The notes beneath the pieces are model-generated. The model made no database searches. It worked only from the letters and a program-made list of their open reading frames with translations, and was not told the origin of the DNA. Position numbers and translations under genes: made by a program. A stretch of DNA of 64,000 bases. It comes from Manihot esculenta. Taxonomy: Eukaryota > Streptophyta > Magnoliopsida > Malpighiales > Euphorbiaceae. The number at the start of each line of letters is the position of its first letter. The first letter of the stretch is position 1. The stretch lies in NCBI RefSeq assembly GCF_001659605.2, contig NC_035171.2:3664325-3728324 (forward strand), written 5' to 3'. Shown here in pieces: positions 10,486-22,649 of this stretch.

Positions 10486-11216
10486 CAATAACAGACAAGT
10501 GACATTGGAGGGGCAAAGAAATCGGAAGTACAATTTTGAATCATACTATTTGTAAGAGTAAAGATAATGATTATTGATGCTATTTTATTCTATTTATTAG
10601 TAAAAGGAAATTGAACAAAGACTTTTCTGAAGCTTTAACCCTCTACATCTCTATTCATACGGTGCTCTCTTATTCACAAGTTCAAGGCAGCCGCCAAGTT
10701 GCTGTGATTATGCCTGAATATAAGTGGCTTATATTCATCCATGGATTATTCAAACAATAATGATTCCATTTGGGCAGTTTGTTTCTTATAATACATTTAA
10801 ATTCTACAAGTGATTCTAGATTTTTTCTTTTTAATTTTGAGCTTAAATATAAGGTGGAACGAATGAAAATGAAGGAGACAGCTTTCCAAGCACACAAACA
10901 AAGAGAGCATAAAAGGGAAAAATGAGAAAAACCGTTGAGAGTATAATGGAGAAACTTGGCAACTAAGCAGCAAGTTGTTTTATACAAGAAGAGCCACTGC
11001 AAAATGCCTTCAGCAATGCATTTACAAAATCCAAAAGACCCTCCATGTGGTATGTTCTTCTTGTTTTCTTCTCTGCTTCTGGCTCTCCTTCTCCTTCTCT
11101 ATCAAATTACTTTTCCCCACCATGCAATTGCCTTTCTCTGTGAGTTTCTTGGCAACTAAATATAGCCTCAATCTCTTGAGAAATAGTAATCAATTAAAAG
11201 ATCAAATAATTTCTCG
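10486..11216. other. Intergenic between subtilase pseudogene and dynein light chain gene
   Basis: No supported gene. Short open frames on both strands (10682-11002 minus, 10956-11159 and 10975-11286 plus) have no family signal. The last runs antisense through exon 2 of the dynein light chain gene. The part next to 11217 should be the 3' UTR of that gene. Confidence 0.5.
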
Positions 11217-11755
11217 TCAGGCAGCTGAAGAAGAAGAAGAAACCCCTTTGAAGATGAGGAAATTGAGAGTCTCCAATTTGAAGTAGATGAAAGTCCCTCT
11301 AGAATGAGTAAAGAAACCACCAAAATTTGAACCTACCACACATTGCCATCCACCTCCATATTTCATGTCAAACTCCTGCCAAATTTTATATCAGAAATTG
11401 AATTTTTCTATGCAGAAGTCTTCATTTTTCCTTTCATTTTCTTTTAGCTATTATTCTATCTATTTAGTTTATTTGAATCAAATAAGAAAATCAGACTAGC
11501 CAGGTAATAAACTCTCTGCATACAAGGACAAGCATTATCTTCCTATGGCCAGTAAAGAGATTCAAAAGTTCAAAAAAATTATTTTGCTTTGAGTATATCT
11601 GAGCAAAAAAATGTTACCTTTTTTATGTGGGCAGCAATGGATTTCAAGTCCAAGACATCATAGTGATCCAAGGCCTGAGAAGCAGAAGCCATTGCTTGGA
11701 TTTGCATCTTCACAGGCATGTCTGTGTCCTCTATCAGAGCTTTTCCTTCCAACAT
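11217..11755 (-). CDS. Dynein light chain LC8-type family protein
   Basis: Small dimeric hub protein of the DYNLL/LC8 family. Plants lack cytoplasmic dynein heavy chains, so it is thought to act as a dimerising adaptor (family knowledge). Two exons on the minus strand: 11755-11618 and 11375-11217, phase 0 junction, 98 residues. Exon 1 reads MLEGKALIEDTDMPVKMQIQ and continues to IAAHIKK. Exon 2 begins EFDMKYGGGWQCVVGSNFGG, the conserved LC8 strand region, then FFTHSRGTFIYF and FLIFKG, with a short Ser/Ala tail before TGA. The histidine and aromatic residues of the target-binding groove region are kept. It looks functional. Its likely 5' UTR contains a CT/GA microsatellite. The gene is too short and spliced to show as one long frame. 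Confidence 0.93.
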
Positions 11756-11766
11756 CCTCACCTCTG

Positions 11767-11787
11767 CTCTCTCTCTCTCTCTCTCTT
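11767..11787. repeat. CT/GA microsatellite in the dynein light chain 5' leader
   Basis: About ten CT units just upstream of the start codon (GA on the gene's strand), with a second short GA run at 11817-11828. GA-rich leaders are common in plant promoters and 5' UTRs. Confidence 0.8.
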
Positions 11788-11829
11788 TATCTGAAAGTAA
11801 AATGAAAGCCCAGTCGAGAGAGAGAGAGA

Positions 11830-13059
11830 TGCACAATCAAGTCTTATCTCTTTCTCCTATCTCAAAAAGAAAGCAGCAAGATGCCCTGAAGAAAAGAATC
11901 TCTGAAATCTCACTGCTTTTCCAGAGTGCGAGAACTAATGTGCAAGAAACACCAGGCTTTACAGTAACAATTTTCTTTTTCTCTCTCTTCCAATTGTAAA
12001 GGAGTCATTGGAATACAATATTGGGTTGGCACATAATCCAACTCTCTGTCATTTTCCCACCTCATAGTCAGGATCCTTATGATTTTACCTTACCAAAACA
12101 AAAGCAACAGTCTCTCTTTCTTGTGTTGCTGTCAGTTGACGACAAGGGATGTGGTGGATAATTATGTTGAGGCTATAAATAGAGTCAAGTTTATTTTTGT
12201 AATGATCAAATTTTAATATATAAATTAAAAAATAATTAAAAAAATATTAACTTTTAACTTTCCTATTCCATTCAATTTTAAATCAAATTGTATGGCAGAC
12301 TTACTCCCAATTAACTAATTATCAAATTTTAATATATTAATGTACCCTACATAATGAGGTAAACACCGCCGGACTTCAAATTTCACTCTAAATAAAAAAA
12401 AAAACCTAAACATTTAATTTAAACTAAATTCAAGAAAAATACGATTCAAACATTGTTGAAGTTGTTTTTCACTAAATTGTATTTAAAAAAGTGTACTATT
12501 TAGTTTTTATTAATTTTATTATTAAATATTTTATTATTTAGTTTCTATAATTTTAAAAAAAATTATTAATTAATTTCTTAAATTTTTAAAATATTTATTA
12601 ATTAATCTTTCTGTATTATGAATATTTTAAATTTTTTTTCAATAATTAACGGTTAAAACTAATGAAAGAATTAACTAATAGATTTTTTAAAATGTTTAAA
12701 GACATCTTAATTTATTTTTTAAAATCAAGGAATCAACTAATAAATTTTTCATATTATAGAGATTAAATAGTAATTTTTTAAAAATGTAATAACATAATAT
12801 TCAAGAAAGATATTTACGTTATATTTAAGCAATTAAACTGCGGAGCATTATTTAAGAGATAAGAAAAACAACTCTGATGAAAATAATTTTAATACAAACA
12901 CTATTGTTGTCTAGACCATGTTGATACCTTAATCTAAAATCTCAAACATCAGTCTACCTATTCTGATAAAAGCTGTAATTGAATGACCAAACTAGACTCA
13001 TGAATTAGTTCAAATGCTCTACAATATAATCGTTTTATCATTCAACAATCAAGCTTCCT
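11830..13059. other. Intergenic AT-rich region with a decayed MITE
   Basis: Upstream region of the dynein light chain gene, then repeat DNA. At about 12470-12785 there is an inverted-repeat unit of the same family as 7815-8185: GTGTACTATTTAG and AACGGTTAAAACTAATG at the centre, then ACTAATAGATTTTTTAAAATG. No gene seen. Confidence 0.55.
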
Positions 13060-14770
13060 GTAGTTTAGATAAAATCTATGAGCTTTTTCTCCTGTTATTA
13101 TCCCGTGAACCAATCAGAATAGTATGCTGATTGATCAAAGAACAATTAAAAAAAATAAAATGAGAAGCTTCCTCCATAAAATATGTTAAAAAGCTAAAGT
13201 CACAAAATATGTCAAAAAGCTTCCTCCCCATAGTCTTCACACCCTCTAAAACCTTCATTACGGAAGAGATTGAATGCCTTTTTGTGGAATTGTTATGCAA
13301 GCACCAAATCGTCCATAGCTTATTCTATGTTTTGATGCATGTTATTGCACTTATCAACCAGTTCTTCTAATCGATTCTCTTCTACTTTTTGTTTCAGTAT
13401 AGGCAAAGGTAAATTATCATCTTCACCTGACAAAGGGTGGTCCAAATTTTTCCTCCCAAAATAATCTCCAAAATGATAACACCAAATATATATACATCCA
13501 CCTTTTCTGTGATTTATTCTCTCAACTATTCACGAGCCATATACCCTCATGTTCCTCGCATGTGATTTGTTGCATGGCATGTGATTCCCATATAGAGAGG
13601 GAAAGAGGGATAGTTTAGGTTTACACATGCTAGCAAAAAACTATTAGGCAACTTGAGATTAATCATTTTGGACCAAGTGAAAAAATAGATCTAAAAATTA
13701 TTTAGGCTAATTTTAGTCAGATTATTACAATTATAATCAAAGTCACCTTGGATCATAAAAATATAGAGTTAATGGGCCTGCAAAAAAAAGGCTACTCATG
13801 GGACGAGATGGAATTGTTCAAGACACTAGAAAATCATAATATCCGAGAATTTAACTTCTTAATTTTATCTGATTTAACAGTCCAAAACACTAGCGAATCC
13901 TAATACGTAAGAGTCAAGTCTTACACATGACTTTGATTCCTACCAATCAATCTTGCCAAGCCAAAATCAAAAAGTGTAGCTTCAAATTTGTAATCAAAAG
14001 AATATTTTGAAGTTTGATATCCAAATATGCTATTCTCGTATTGCAATCTTCATGAAGATACGCTAGCCCTTTGGAAATATCGAAGATGATCTTCTTCCAA
14101 ACATTCCATTCAAGATTGCATTCTGAATTTTTGTTGACGATCCATTTATCTAAGGATTCATTGCTCATATGCTCATAGACTAAAAGCTTATGTGAATCTT
14201 CAACATAAAATCTCACAAGCCTCACTAGGTTAACATGGTGTATACTGCCAATTATCATTACTTCTATTAAAAATCCTTTTCCTCCTTACGCAAATTGATC
14301 TAATCGCTTGACTAAAAGTTTAGTACCATTAGTCAATAGACCGATCCAAATCCTCCTCCCCTTTTTTTTTTATGAAAGTTATTCGTTGTAGACTTCAAAT
14401 CTTGATAAGTGAATCTTCTAGCCAAGTATGTTAGCTTAAGTGATGAATTATCTCTCTCCCTTCCTCCATTGATCTTTGTTTAACATACCCTACTTATAAT
14501 CAAATGAGGAAAACCGTACCTATGGTTAGGCCTGGAATTAGTTAGACTTGGAGGCATGGACACGAGTGTTGAAACTATTAAGGTTGCTCCATAAGCCTTA
14601 AAGAAAGATATAAATCTAATATATTCTCTGTCATCTCTCATCAACAAGAAGACCGTTGATGTATGCAAGGAGCAATTGCCATTTGAATTGCTAAAGTAGT
14701 ATCTAAAAAGGAGTACTTTGTAAGAGCAATCGTACAAGCAAGATTTATTACAGGTCGAAAAATGAAACAA
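13060..14770 (-). pseudogene. G-type lectin S-receptor-like kinase (SD2-5-like) pseudogene, copy A
   Basis: Decayed receptor kinase read on the minus strand. 14770-14480 holds the end of the extracellular part (CLYDCSYKVLLFRYYF, NSNGNCSL, FLLMRDDREYIRF). Near 14370-14270 the glycine loop GGGGFGSVY is followed by a stop and broken frames around the VAVK lysine. 14258-13947 reads [41 protein letters not shown], then LDIKLQNILL where the HRD/HLD catalytic loop should be. After about 380 bp of non-coding sequence, 13560-13400 has the C-lobe (ITEKVDVYIFGVIILEI) with several stops, and decay continues to about 13060. The catalytic DFG segment is not recoverable. The SD2-5-like assignment rests on the kinase motif style and the NCSC-like extracellular tail. 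Confidence 0.82.
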
Positions 14771-14924
14771 TGAGGTTAATCACAATTTCTATTAACATGA
14801 ATAGAAAAGCTACGAAGTTAGGCTTTTCTTAATGCAACAATGTATAAAATCTAAATAATGATGGCCTATTCACCTTGCTTCATCTTGGTCCAAATATATA
14901 GTAGTGGTGCTGCTTGTGATTCTG

Positions 14925-16640
14925 AATGCATTACGATGACTTCAAGAGGAGCTTCCTCCACAAAATATGTCAAAAAGCTAAAGTCAGAAATAGGTTCCAT
15001 AGTATTCACACGTTTAAAACCTTCATTACGGAATTTATTGAAGGCCTTTTAGTGGGATTGTTATTTAAGCACCAAATGGCCCATGGCTTCTTCTATGTGT
15101 TGTTGCATGTTATTGCACTTATCAACCAGGTGTTCTAATCGATTCTCTTCTGCTTTTTGTTTTAGTATAAATAGAAAATTATCATCTTATCTTGACAAGG
15201 ATGGTCCATATTTTTCCTCCCCAAAATAATCTTTAATATAACAACACCAAAATTATATACATCCACATTTTCTGTGATTTGTTTTCTCAACCATTCAGGA
15301 GCCATATATCCTCATGTTTCCTCCAATTTGATTTATTACATGGCATGGGATTCCCACATCAAGAAAGGAAAGAGGGATGGTTTGGATTTATATATGCTAG
15401 CCAAAAACTACTAGAAAAATTGGGGTTAACCATTTTGGACCAAATGAAAAAGTGAATCTAAAAGTTATTCTGACTAATTTTAGTCGGGTTGTTACAATTG
15501 AAATCAAAGTCACCATGTATTAGAAAAATTATAGGGAACTAGTGGACCTGCAAGAAAAGGGCTACCCGTGGAATAAGGTGGAGTTGCCCGACGTACTAAT
15601 GAATTATAATACTCGAGGGTTAGGTCCTACTTCTTAATTTTATCCGATTCAGCAGGCACTAACTAATTACAATATTCGAGAGTCAGGTTCTAACTAAGCA
15701 ATTGTATTTGATTTCAATAGTAGACTAGTTTTAGTCAGACTATTACACATGGCTTTGATTCCTGTCAATCAACCTTGCTAAGCCAAAATAAGATAGGTTA
15801 CCTTCAAATTTGCCATCAAGAAAAATATTTTAAGATTTGATATCCAAATGTGCTATTCTCATATTGCAATCTTCATGAAGATAAGCTCACCCTTTGGCTA
15901 TATTGAAGATGAGCTTCTTCCTAACATGTCATTCAAGATTGCATTCTGAATTTTTATCGAAGATCTATTTACCTAAGGATCCATTGCTCATATACTCATA
16001 GACTAAAGACTTATGTGAACCTTTAGCATAAAATCCTATAAGCCTCACTAGGTTGACATGGTGTATGCTGCTAATTGTCATTAATTTTGTTAAAAATTCT
16101 TTTTTCCCTTGCCTAGACCGACCTAATTGCTTGACTATAACTTTGGTACCATCAGTCAAACTACCTTCAAAGACCGATCCAAATCCTCCTCTCCAGTTCT
16201 TTATGAAAGTTATTTGTCATAGACTTCAAATCTTGGTAAATGAATCTTCTATGCAAGTATGTTAGCTAAAGTGATGAATTATCTCTCTCCCCTCCTCAAT
16301 TGATATCTGTTTAACATATCCTACTCATAACCCAATGAGGAAGACTAAACTTATTGCAGCACGGGCACTGATGCTTAAATGATCATGATGATTCTTTACT
16401 TTTTATTTGGAGGCTTGGAATTAGTTGGACTTGGGGGCATGGACTCCAGGTGTTAGAACTATTAAATTTGCTCCATATGCCTTTAATGAAAAATGTAAAT
16501 CTAATATGTTCTCTATCATCTCTCATCAACGAGAAGATTATTGACTTATGTAAAGAGTAATTGCCCCTTGAATTGTTGTAGTATCTAAAAAAGATTGGTT
16601 TGTACGTGCAATCATACAAGCAAGTTCTATTACAAGTCTC
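14925..16640 (-). pseudogene. G-type lectin S-receptor-like kinase (SD2-5-like) pseudogene, copy B
   Basis: Tandem partner of copy A, offset by roughly 1.76 kb. 16619-16383 has the extracellular tail (YDCTYKPIFFRYY, NNSRGNYSLHKS, SLMRDDREHIRF). The glycine-loop region near 16200 is GEDLDRSLK-like and already out of pattern. 16159-15965 reads MTDGTKVIVKQLGRSRQGKK, IHHVNLVRLIGFYA, LVYEYMSNGSLGK and then a stop. Decayed catalytic-loop sequence is at 15960-15780. The C-lobe (ITENVDVYNFGVVILKI-like) is at 15300-15180, ending near 14930. The same roughly 400-bp non-coding stretch interrupts both copies between catalytic loop and C-lobe, so it was there before the duplication. Confidence 0.8.
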
Positions 16641-16730
16641 AAAATCAATGTTTAAAAAAATTGGCTAATAATTGAAGTAAGAAACATGATCACATTTTGT
16701 CATATAAGGCAGATCGAATCTTTGCATGAC

Positions 16731-19065
16731 TGACGGGTGTCGAATCCATCAATTAAAACTCCCTTTCCTGGATTCAATATGAATTTGTAGATAGGGTAAG
16801 TGAGTATCGATCCGACATAGATGACTAGTTTAATAAGAAGAATAATTTAAAATAAAAAGAGAGAAGAAATGAATTTTTGTTTGAAGAAATTGATTTTATC
16901 TTGGGCAAGCAAAAAAAAAAATAAAAGAAAAACAAACAATAAGAAAAACAAACAATGCAATTGAGATGGTAAAACAAATAATTAAAATAAATTCAGCTGA
17001 AGGTAATCAAATTGAGGGGTTTGACAGTTGATCATTGATTAGAAAAATAATTTATTTTATAATCTATTGTTTGGTTATAGTGGTTAAACACGCGAATGCC
17101 ACCAATTCTTTCTTATGATTAAATTAATTCACTTCACGCTTAAATTAATTTCTAGTTAATTAATAACCCCAACACGCGTGTAGATTTAATTAATTAACTG
17201 ATTTAATATAGAAGAACTCAAACTTGATCAATAATAACGCGCAAATTATTTAAATCAAATCTACTAATTCTTTAATACAAACTAATATACTAATCGCTAC
17301 TTGTTATTAACCCAATTAAATAATTATGGATTTAATTGGGTTAATTAGCAATATGTTGTCTTTCCAAGAAATTCAATGGACCTTTTGAATTCCTAAGAGG
17401 ACAATAATGGAGGTGGTGTTTCTCAAAATAAGAAATTAATAAAAAACAAAAATAAGATGAAGAGAATTTAAGCACATAATCTCACAACTTGAAAATATAA
17501 TGCTTTAGTCCTCAACAAAAAGATAAAATTTAATAATTTAAAATAAATTCTACTACTCCTATCTTATCTCTATCATAATCTGATCGTTTTTTATCCAATT
17601 TGAAACTAATATTATCTTTGTACAGCTGGAAAAATCAGGCTGAGGTGGCATTTTTTGAAATATGGAGTTGTCCATTGCCTTGGACTACAGGCTTGCCCAA
17701 GACTATAATCCTCCAGTCCGAAAATCTTTCAATTCAGCCTCTTTTCGTTCATTTTCTTAACTTCTGCTCAAAAATCTGTCCAAAATCAAATTCCAAGTAA
17801 AAACTAATTATTTATATCAAAATCATAGCAAAATCATGAAATTTAATAAGGAAAAAGTTGTGAGTTTTGCAACTCATCAGATTCCCTCACACTTGCACCT
17901 TTACTTGTCCTCAAGCATAGAAATTCAAATAAAAACAATAAAATACAGCTCTGTCCTCAACCAATCTGAAATTTAATTTGTCTAAAATAAAGAACCAAAT
18001 TGTCATGCAATAGAATAATAGTAAAAATAGCTTAATTTCACCAAAGTTCACTTCAACAAGTTTCATATTTAAAGCGTATTTCTCAAGACATAAAGTTGGT
18101 CTTCAATTCAATTTCAAGTGCACAAAATATTAGAATGTCATATGTTATTAAACTGCCCTTTTGAAATTTGAAAGAATAGACTCTTAGGAACTTTTGACTA
18201 GGCCAACAAAAATTTAAAGACTTGAGGATTTATTATTTTTATACACTTCCTACTGTATCTTGCCTGAAACTGATAAAGTGAACGTGAAACAAATGGTTAC
18301 TGACCCACTTGTCCCAGGTTATTCAGCTCAGGTGGCTATTAGCTCCACTCATGGTTACCTAATTAAAAGGCATAGGATGAGTTTTAAATGAGTCAAAAGG
18401 AGTGATACTCTCCCAAACACCAATTTTTTCATACGGAATCACCTTAAGGGGTTACCAAGTGTAGCACTACTTGGACCATCGGGTTGGTAACAAAATAATC
18501 CAATAACTAGAGGAATGGGTCATAGGAGTGCATTAATTTCTGATTTTTTTTTTAGTTTTGCTCTTTTTTTTCACCCCTTAATTTTCACATAATCATATGG
18601 TTTAGATAATGCCCTTTAAATCATTCTCAACAAAGGGCAACAACTCATTTAAAAGAAAATGCATTCATTATTAATTATTTAAATAAGGACCATACTTTAT
18701 GAGCTTTTAAAACAAGTTTTAAAAATAAAACTAACAAAATGAATAATGGTGAATTTAGTCTATTTAAGCTAGCATACAAATGGCATAAGAACTTGAATTC
18801 TATGAAAAAAAATTTTATTTTTTATTTTCTTTTATAAATAAAATTAATACTGGACATCAAAAAAATTAAATCTCAGAAATAATTCAACAAGTGCAAGTGA
18901 TGAGAAACTGCTGAGAAATACAAAAAATTTTACAAGCTTGGATATGCCTCTAGCAGAAACAACAAAAATAGCAAAAAAAAAATTTCTAGACATAGCATAA
19001 ATATTAGAAATATATATGTGCATCAACCCATCAACCAATCACAAAAAGCACTTCTATCCCAATCA
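16731..19065 (-). repeat. 3' LTR of the Athila-like element
   Basis: Starts TGACGGG at 16731 and probably ends ..CCCAATCA at 19065, next to the purine tract, so about 2.3 kb. The first 1.63 kb (to 18362) aligns with the other LTR. It lacks a segment of about 165 bp, including the TATA box, that the 5' LTR keeps at roughly 23410-23630. Confidence 0.7.
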
Positions 19066-19085
19066 CTTCTCTCCCCTCCCCCCCT
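19066..19085 (-). other. Polypurine tract of the Athila-like element
   Basis: On the minus strand this reads AGGGGGGAGGGGAGAAG-like purines, directly followed by TGATTGGG, which would be the start of the 3' LTR. This supports the minus orientation. Confidence 0.6.
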
Positions 19086-19086
19086 A

Positions 19087-22000
19087 ACACTTACTCCTCA
19101 CATTATCCTCAATGTGGAAAAATTCAAGCAACGAGAGAAGTTCACAAATAAATCAGCAAAAGTGAATCAAATAGAACTTTCCTGTGGAGTAAGTCGCCGA
19201 AAACTCAGGTTGGTGGTGGTTGGGATATGGGTAACCCCAAGTGAGAGAGGATGGCATTTAACTTTGCATTAATGTGGTGCATTTTTGCCTCAATTCTGGA
19301 GGTGCTACTAAGGTTGCTAACGCTGACTTGTCCTCTGTTCGAAATAAGTGTGATCGTGGTGGAATAATAGGACCTGGAGTTGCCTCAGAACCTCGAGTTT
19401 TGCCTCCCATTCTTCTTCCTCATCATCACTGGGCAGTTCATGAACAGGGGTCTTCCTCTTTACCTGTGATCACATCTGTCTCTTTCTCACGGTCGGCGGA
19501 GAGGGCGCCGAAGACAGCACTGGTGGCTCAACGGACGGCATGGATGACGCAGCTATGGATTTGCTAAGCATACGTGATTCAGTCGCTAAGGCTGCTGGCA
19601 TCGTTGATGAAGCGCAGCGGCGGCACAAGGAGGAGCGGGCTTCAGGCTGGGCGGTGGTGGCGTCGGGTTGGGTGGTCCTCGCTATGGGTGGTGGACCTGT
19701 TGATGCAGAGAGACGAGAGAAGGGAGAGGCTCTCGGGGAAGAAAAAGAAAAAGTGATGAAGAGAAAAAGGAAAATAGAGTTAAGTTTGTATTATTTATTA
19801 TTATTATTTTTTTACATAACAGCAAGTAAAATAGAATTTACCTTCCTTTAGAGTAGTTTCAAAAATAATAACTTACCACCCAAATAACTATTGAAGGTCA
19901 TAAAAGGTCTTATAGAGTCTAGAATTGTTCAGAAGGTCTAATCTGCTCCAAGGTAGAAAATAACAGATAAATAAATTTTAAAAAATGAAAATTAAAAAGA
20001 AACTCACTGGTGACTGTACAGGCTTGGGCAAGCCTGTAACCCTAGGTTGCCTCCTAAGCAGCGCCCTTGTGTATTGTCTTAGGCTAGACTTCAGTGGCAT
20101 GTTAAGCTTCATCCACTTCCATCTTCATATTCATTTGGCACCCAAATCAACTTCTTTGCTTTTAAAGAATTCATCTTATAGGAGATTATGGTTGGAAGTA
20201 TGTTATTACTTCCCAAAATGCATATTTCAAATGAGTTGTAAGTGTTTTCAACTCAAGTTTTGGTGTCTTATGGCTCAAAATGTCCAATGAGTGGACTGTT
20301 TCTATGATTTCTTCACTGAGTTGCGATGTGCTATTGTCAAGGCAGTCCATTGTCAAGTTTTTTGTTAAAACTACTTCTAACTTGTCTTCCTTGCTTAATC
20401 CAAGTGCTTCTTGAGTGAGAGGATTAACAATGTCTATGCTTCAAAGAGAAAAATTATCATCAGAATACTTCATTGCATCGTAAATATTAAATTTTACCTC
20501 TTCTCCATCAAACTCAATTGTGAGTGTGCCTTCATGCACGTCGATCTTCGTTCTAGCTATGCTAAGGAATGGTTTTCATAGTAATAAATCTGTAGAGTTG
20601 AATGAACTGTCATCTTCCATGTCTAAGACAAAGAAGTCAGCTGGGAAAATTAGTTTTCCCACTTGGACCAAAATATCCTCTAATACGCCTTTAAGATAAA
20701 CTATTGATCTATCGGCGAGTTGGAGTGTGATTTCTGTTTGTTTCAAAGGACCTGCATCCAAAGACAAATAAATTGACAGAGGCATAACATTTATGGAAGC
20801 TCCTAAATCACACATTGCCTTCTTGACTTCAAGATTTTCAAATTTACATGATATTGCAAACATGCCTTTATCTTTATATTTTTGTGAAAACTTTCTTTGA
20901 AGTACAACTGATACATTCTCCCCTACTTTAATCTTTTCGTGCCCATACAATTTTCTTTTATTAATGCAAAGGTCTTTTAGAAATTTCGCATACCTGGATA
21001 TTTGCTTTATGATTTCAAGAAGGGGTATGTTTACTTGGACTTTACGAAAAATCTCCAAGATCTATTTTTCTTCCTTTTCTCTTTTTGATTGAGCAAATCT
21101 TTTAGGAAAATGAGGATGTATTATCTGAATTGAGGGCTGTTCTACCTTTAATTTTTTAGGCTGATTCTCTACTGGAATTTCTATTTTTGTTTCTGCATTC
21201 AGATTTTTCGTACTGCCTTGGACAAGCCTCTTCGAACTGGCAGATTCCAACTCCTTCCCATTTTGTAGCGTAATTGTACTTGCATTCTATTTTGGATTTG
21301 GCACGGTTTGGGAGGACAGTTTTCCTTGAGATTCTAGCTTGCTCATTGATGTAGCAAGTTAGTTCACTTGATTTTTCAAATTATATATGCTCGATTTTGT
21401 TTCTTGTTGGAAAACAAGAGTGTTATTAGCAAGGGATTGAACAATGTCTTCTAAAGACATACCTGATTTTGCAGCTTGATAGTTGGTTCTTGGCTAAAAG
21501 TTCTGTTGTTTATTCCCATAGCTAAAGTTTGGATTATCTCTCCACCCTGGATTATGAGTGCTTGAAAATAGGTTATACTTTCTTTGTTGTCCATTGAATC
21601 CTTCAATGTTATAAACCTGTTTCACATCTTCCTAAAGGGTAGGACACATATTTATGGGATGGTCGACTTATTTGCAAATACCACAAGTTCGTACATTATA
21701 CTGCTGCCAATTATTGGATTGCAATGGTAAGTTGTGAAATTTTAGAATCTAAAGATGCAATACTTACTTCATTCGCATTCCTAGGAATATCCTCATCTCA
21801 GCCATATTGTTTAGAGTTGGCAGCCAATTTGGAGATTAAAGTTTCACCTTCTTTAGGTTCCATTTCTGTAATGGCTCCTCCACTAGTAGCATATATTATT
21901 CTCCTTTCTAATGGCAAAAGTTCTTCATAGAAGTGAAGGTTGAGCTGTTTTGGAGTGATTCCATGTTTTGGACAACTTGCAATTGATTTCTTATAATGTT

Positions 22001-22600
22001 TCCATTATTCATGTAGAGTTTTATTTTTCTTTGTTTGATTCCACTTATTTTCTTTCTTATAGATAATGTTTTAGTTACTGAAAAAACCTTTCTAAGAATA
22101 AGTCTCTAATTTGTGTCTAAGTGGTGATTGAACCTGGGGGCAAATAGTAGAGTCAATCCTTAGCGGATTCAATCAAAGTAAAAGAAAAAGTTACTAACCT
22201 TGTTTGCTCGTCAGTTGTACCTTGTGGTCTCATATTTGAACAAGCCACATAAAACTCTTTTAGATGACAATGGGGGTCTTCATTCTCCAAACCTTAGAAT
22301 TTTGGTAACATGTGAATCATACATATTTGCAATTCCAAAGGTGCATTCAACACTGGGTAAGTGATGCAAAGGGGTTGTTCTTCAGCGGCAGCAGCTGCGG
22401 CCATTGTGTCTCTTCGGTTAGTGTCAATTGGAGACTCGGTTGGTATTCAGACGAGGTGTCTTCGGTGCACAAAGGGGATCGGGCAAATGGTTGAGAGGCT
22501 CCCAAATTGGCATGTTTTTGCAACTTGATTGCTTTTCTCAAACTTTTTGCAGTCTTGATTTTTTGATCAAATTGAATTCTGCTATTTTCAGACCTGGTCA
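19087..22600 (-). pseudogene. Gag-protease remnant with pol deletion
   Basis: Minus strand. 22600-21100 is gag, broken by many stops but readable in pieces (MTRSENSRIQFDQKIKTAK, LENEDPHCHLKEFYVACSNM, LYYLPPGSITT). 21058-20576 is an open stretch of 160 residues with the retropepsin-like site CDLGASINVMPLSIY, followed to about 20200 by ARTKIDVHEGTLTIEFDGEE. Directly after a short PTIIS-like piece comes sequence ending ALLRRQPR-like (20050-20120), the typical end of pol. The RT, RNase H and integrase region is thus missing. 19087-20000 is GC-richer 3' non-coding DNA of the element; the plus-strand frames there (19274-19851) have no family support. Confidence 0.75.
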
Positions 22601-22626
22601 TAAAAATAAAAACAAACTATTAAACA

Positions 22627-22644
22627 TTCCCGGCAACGGCGCTA
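22627..22644 (-). other. Primer binding site-like sequence
   Basis: Minus strand TAGCGCCGTTGCCGGGAA, five bases inside the 5' LTR edge. The plant consensus TGGCGCCGTTGCCGGGGA pairs with a tRNA 3' end (tRNA-Asp in Athila, as I recall). Three mismatches fit an old element. Confidence 0.65.
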
Positions 22645-22649
22645 AAATT

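Noticed and set aside
10682..11286. Small frames on both strands
   Set aside because: No family resemblance; part is antisense to exon 2 of the dynein light chain gene.
19018..19851. Several plus-strand frames of 60-103 codons
   Set aside because: They lie antisense in the 3' part of the Athila-like element and show no family motif.
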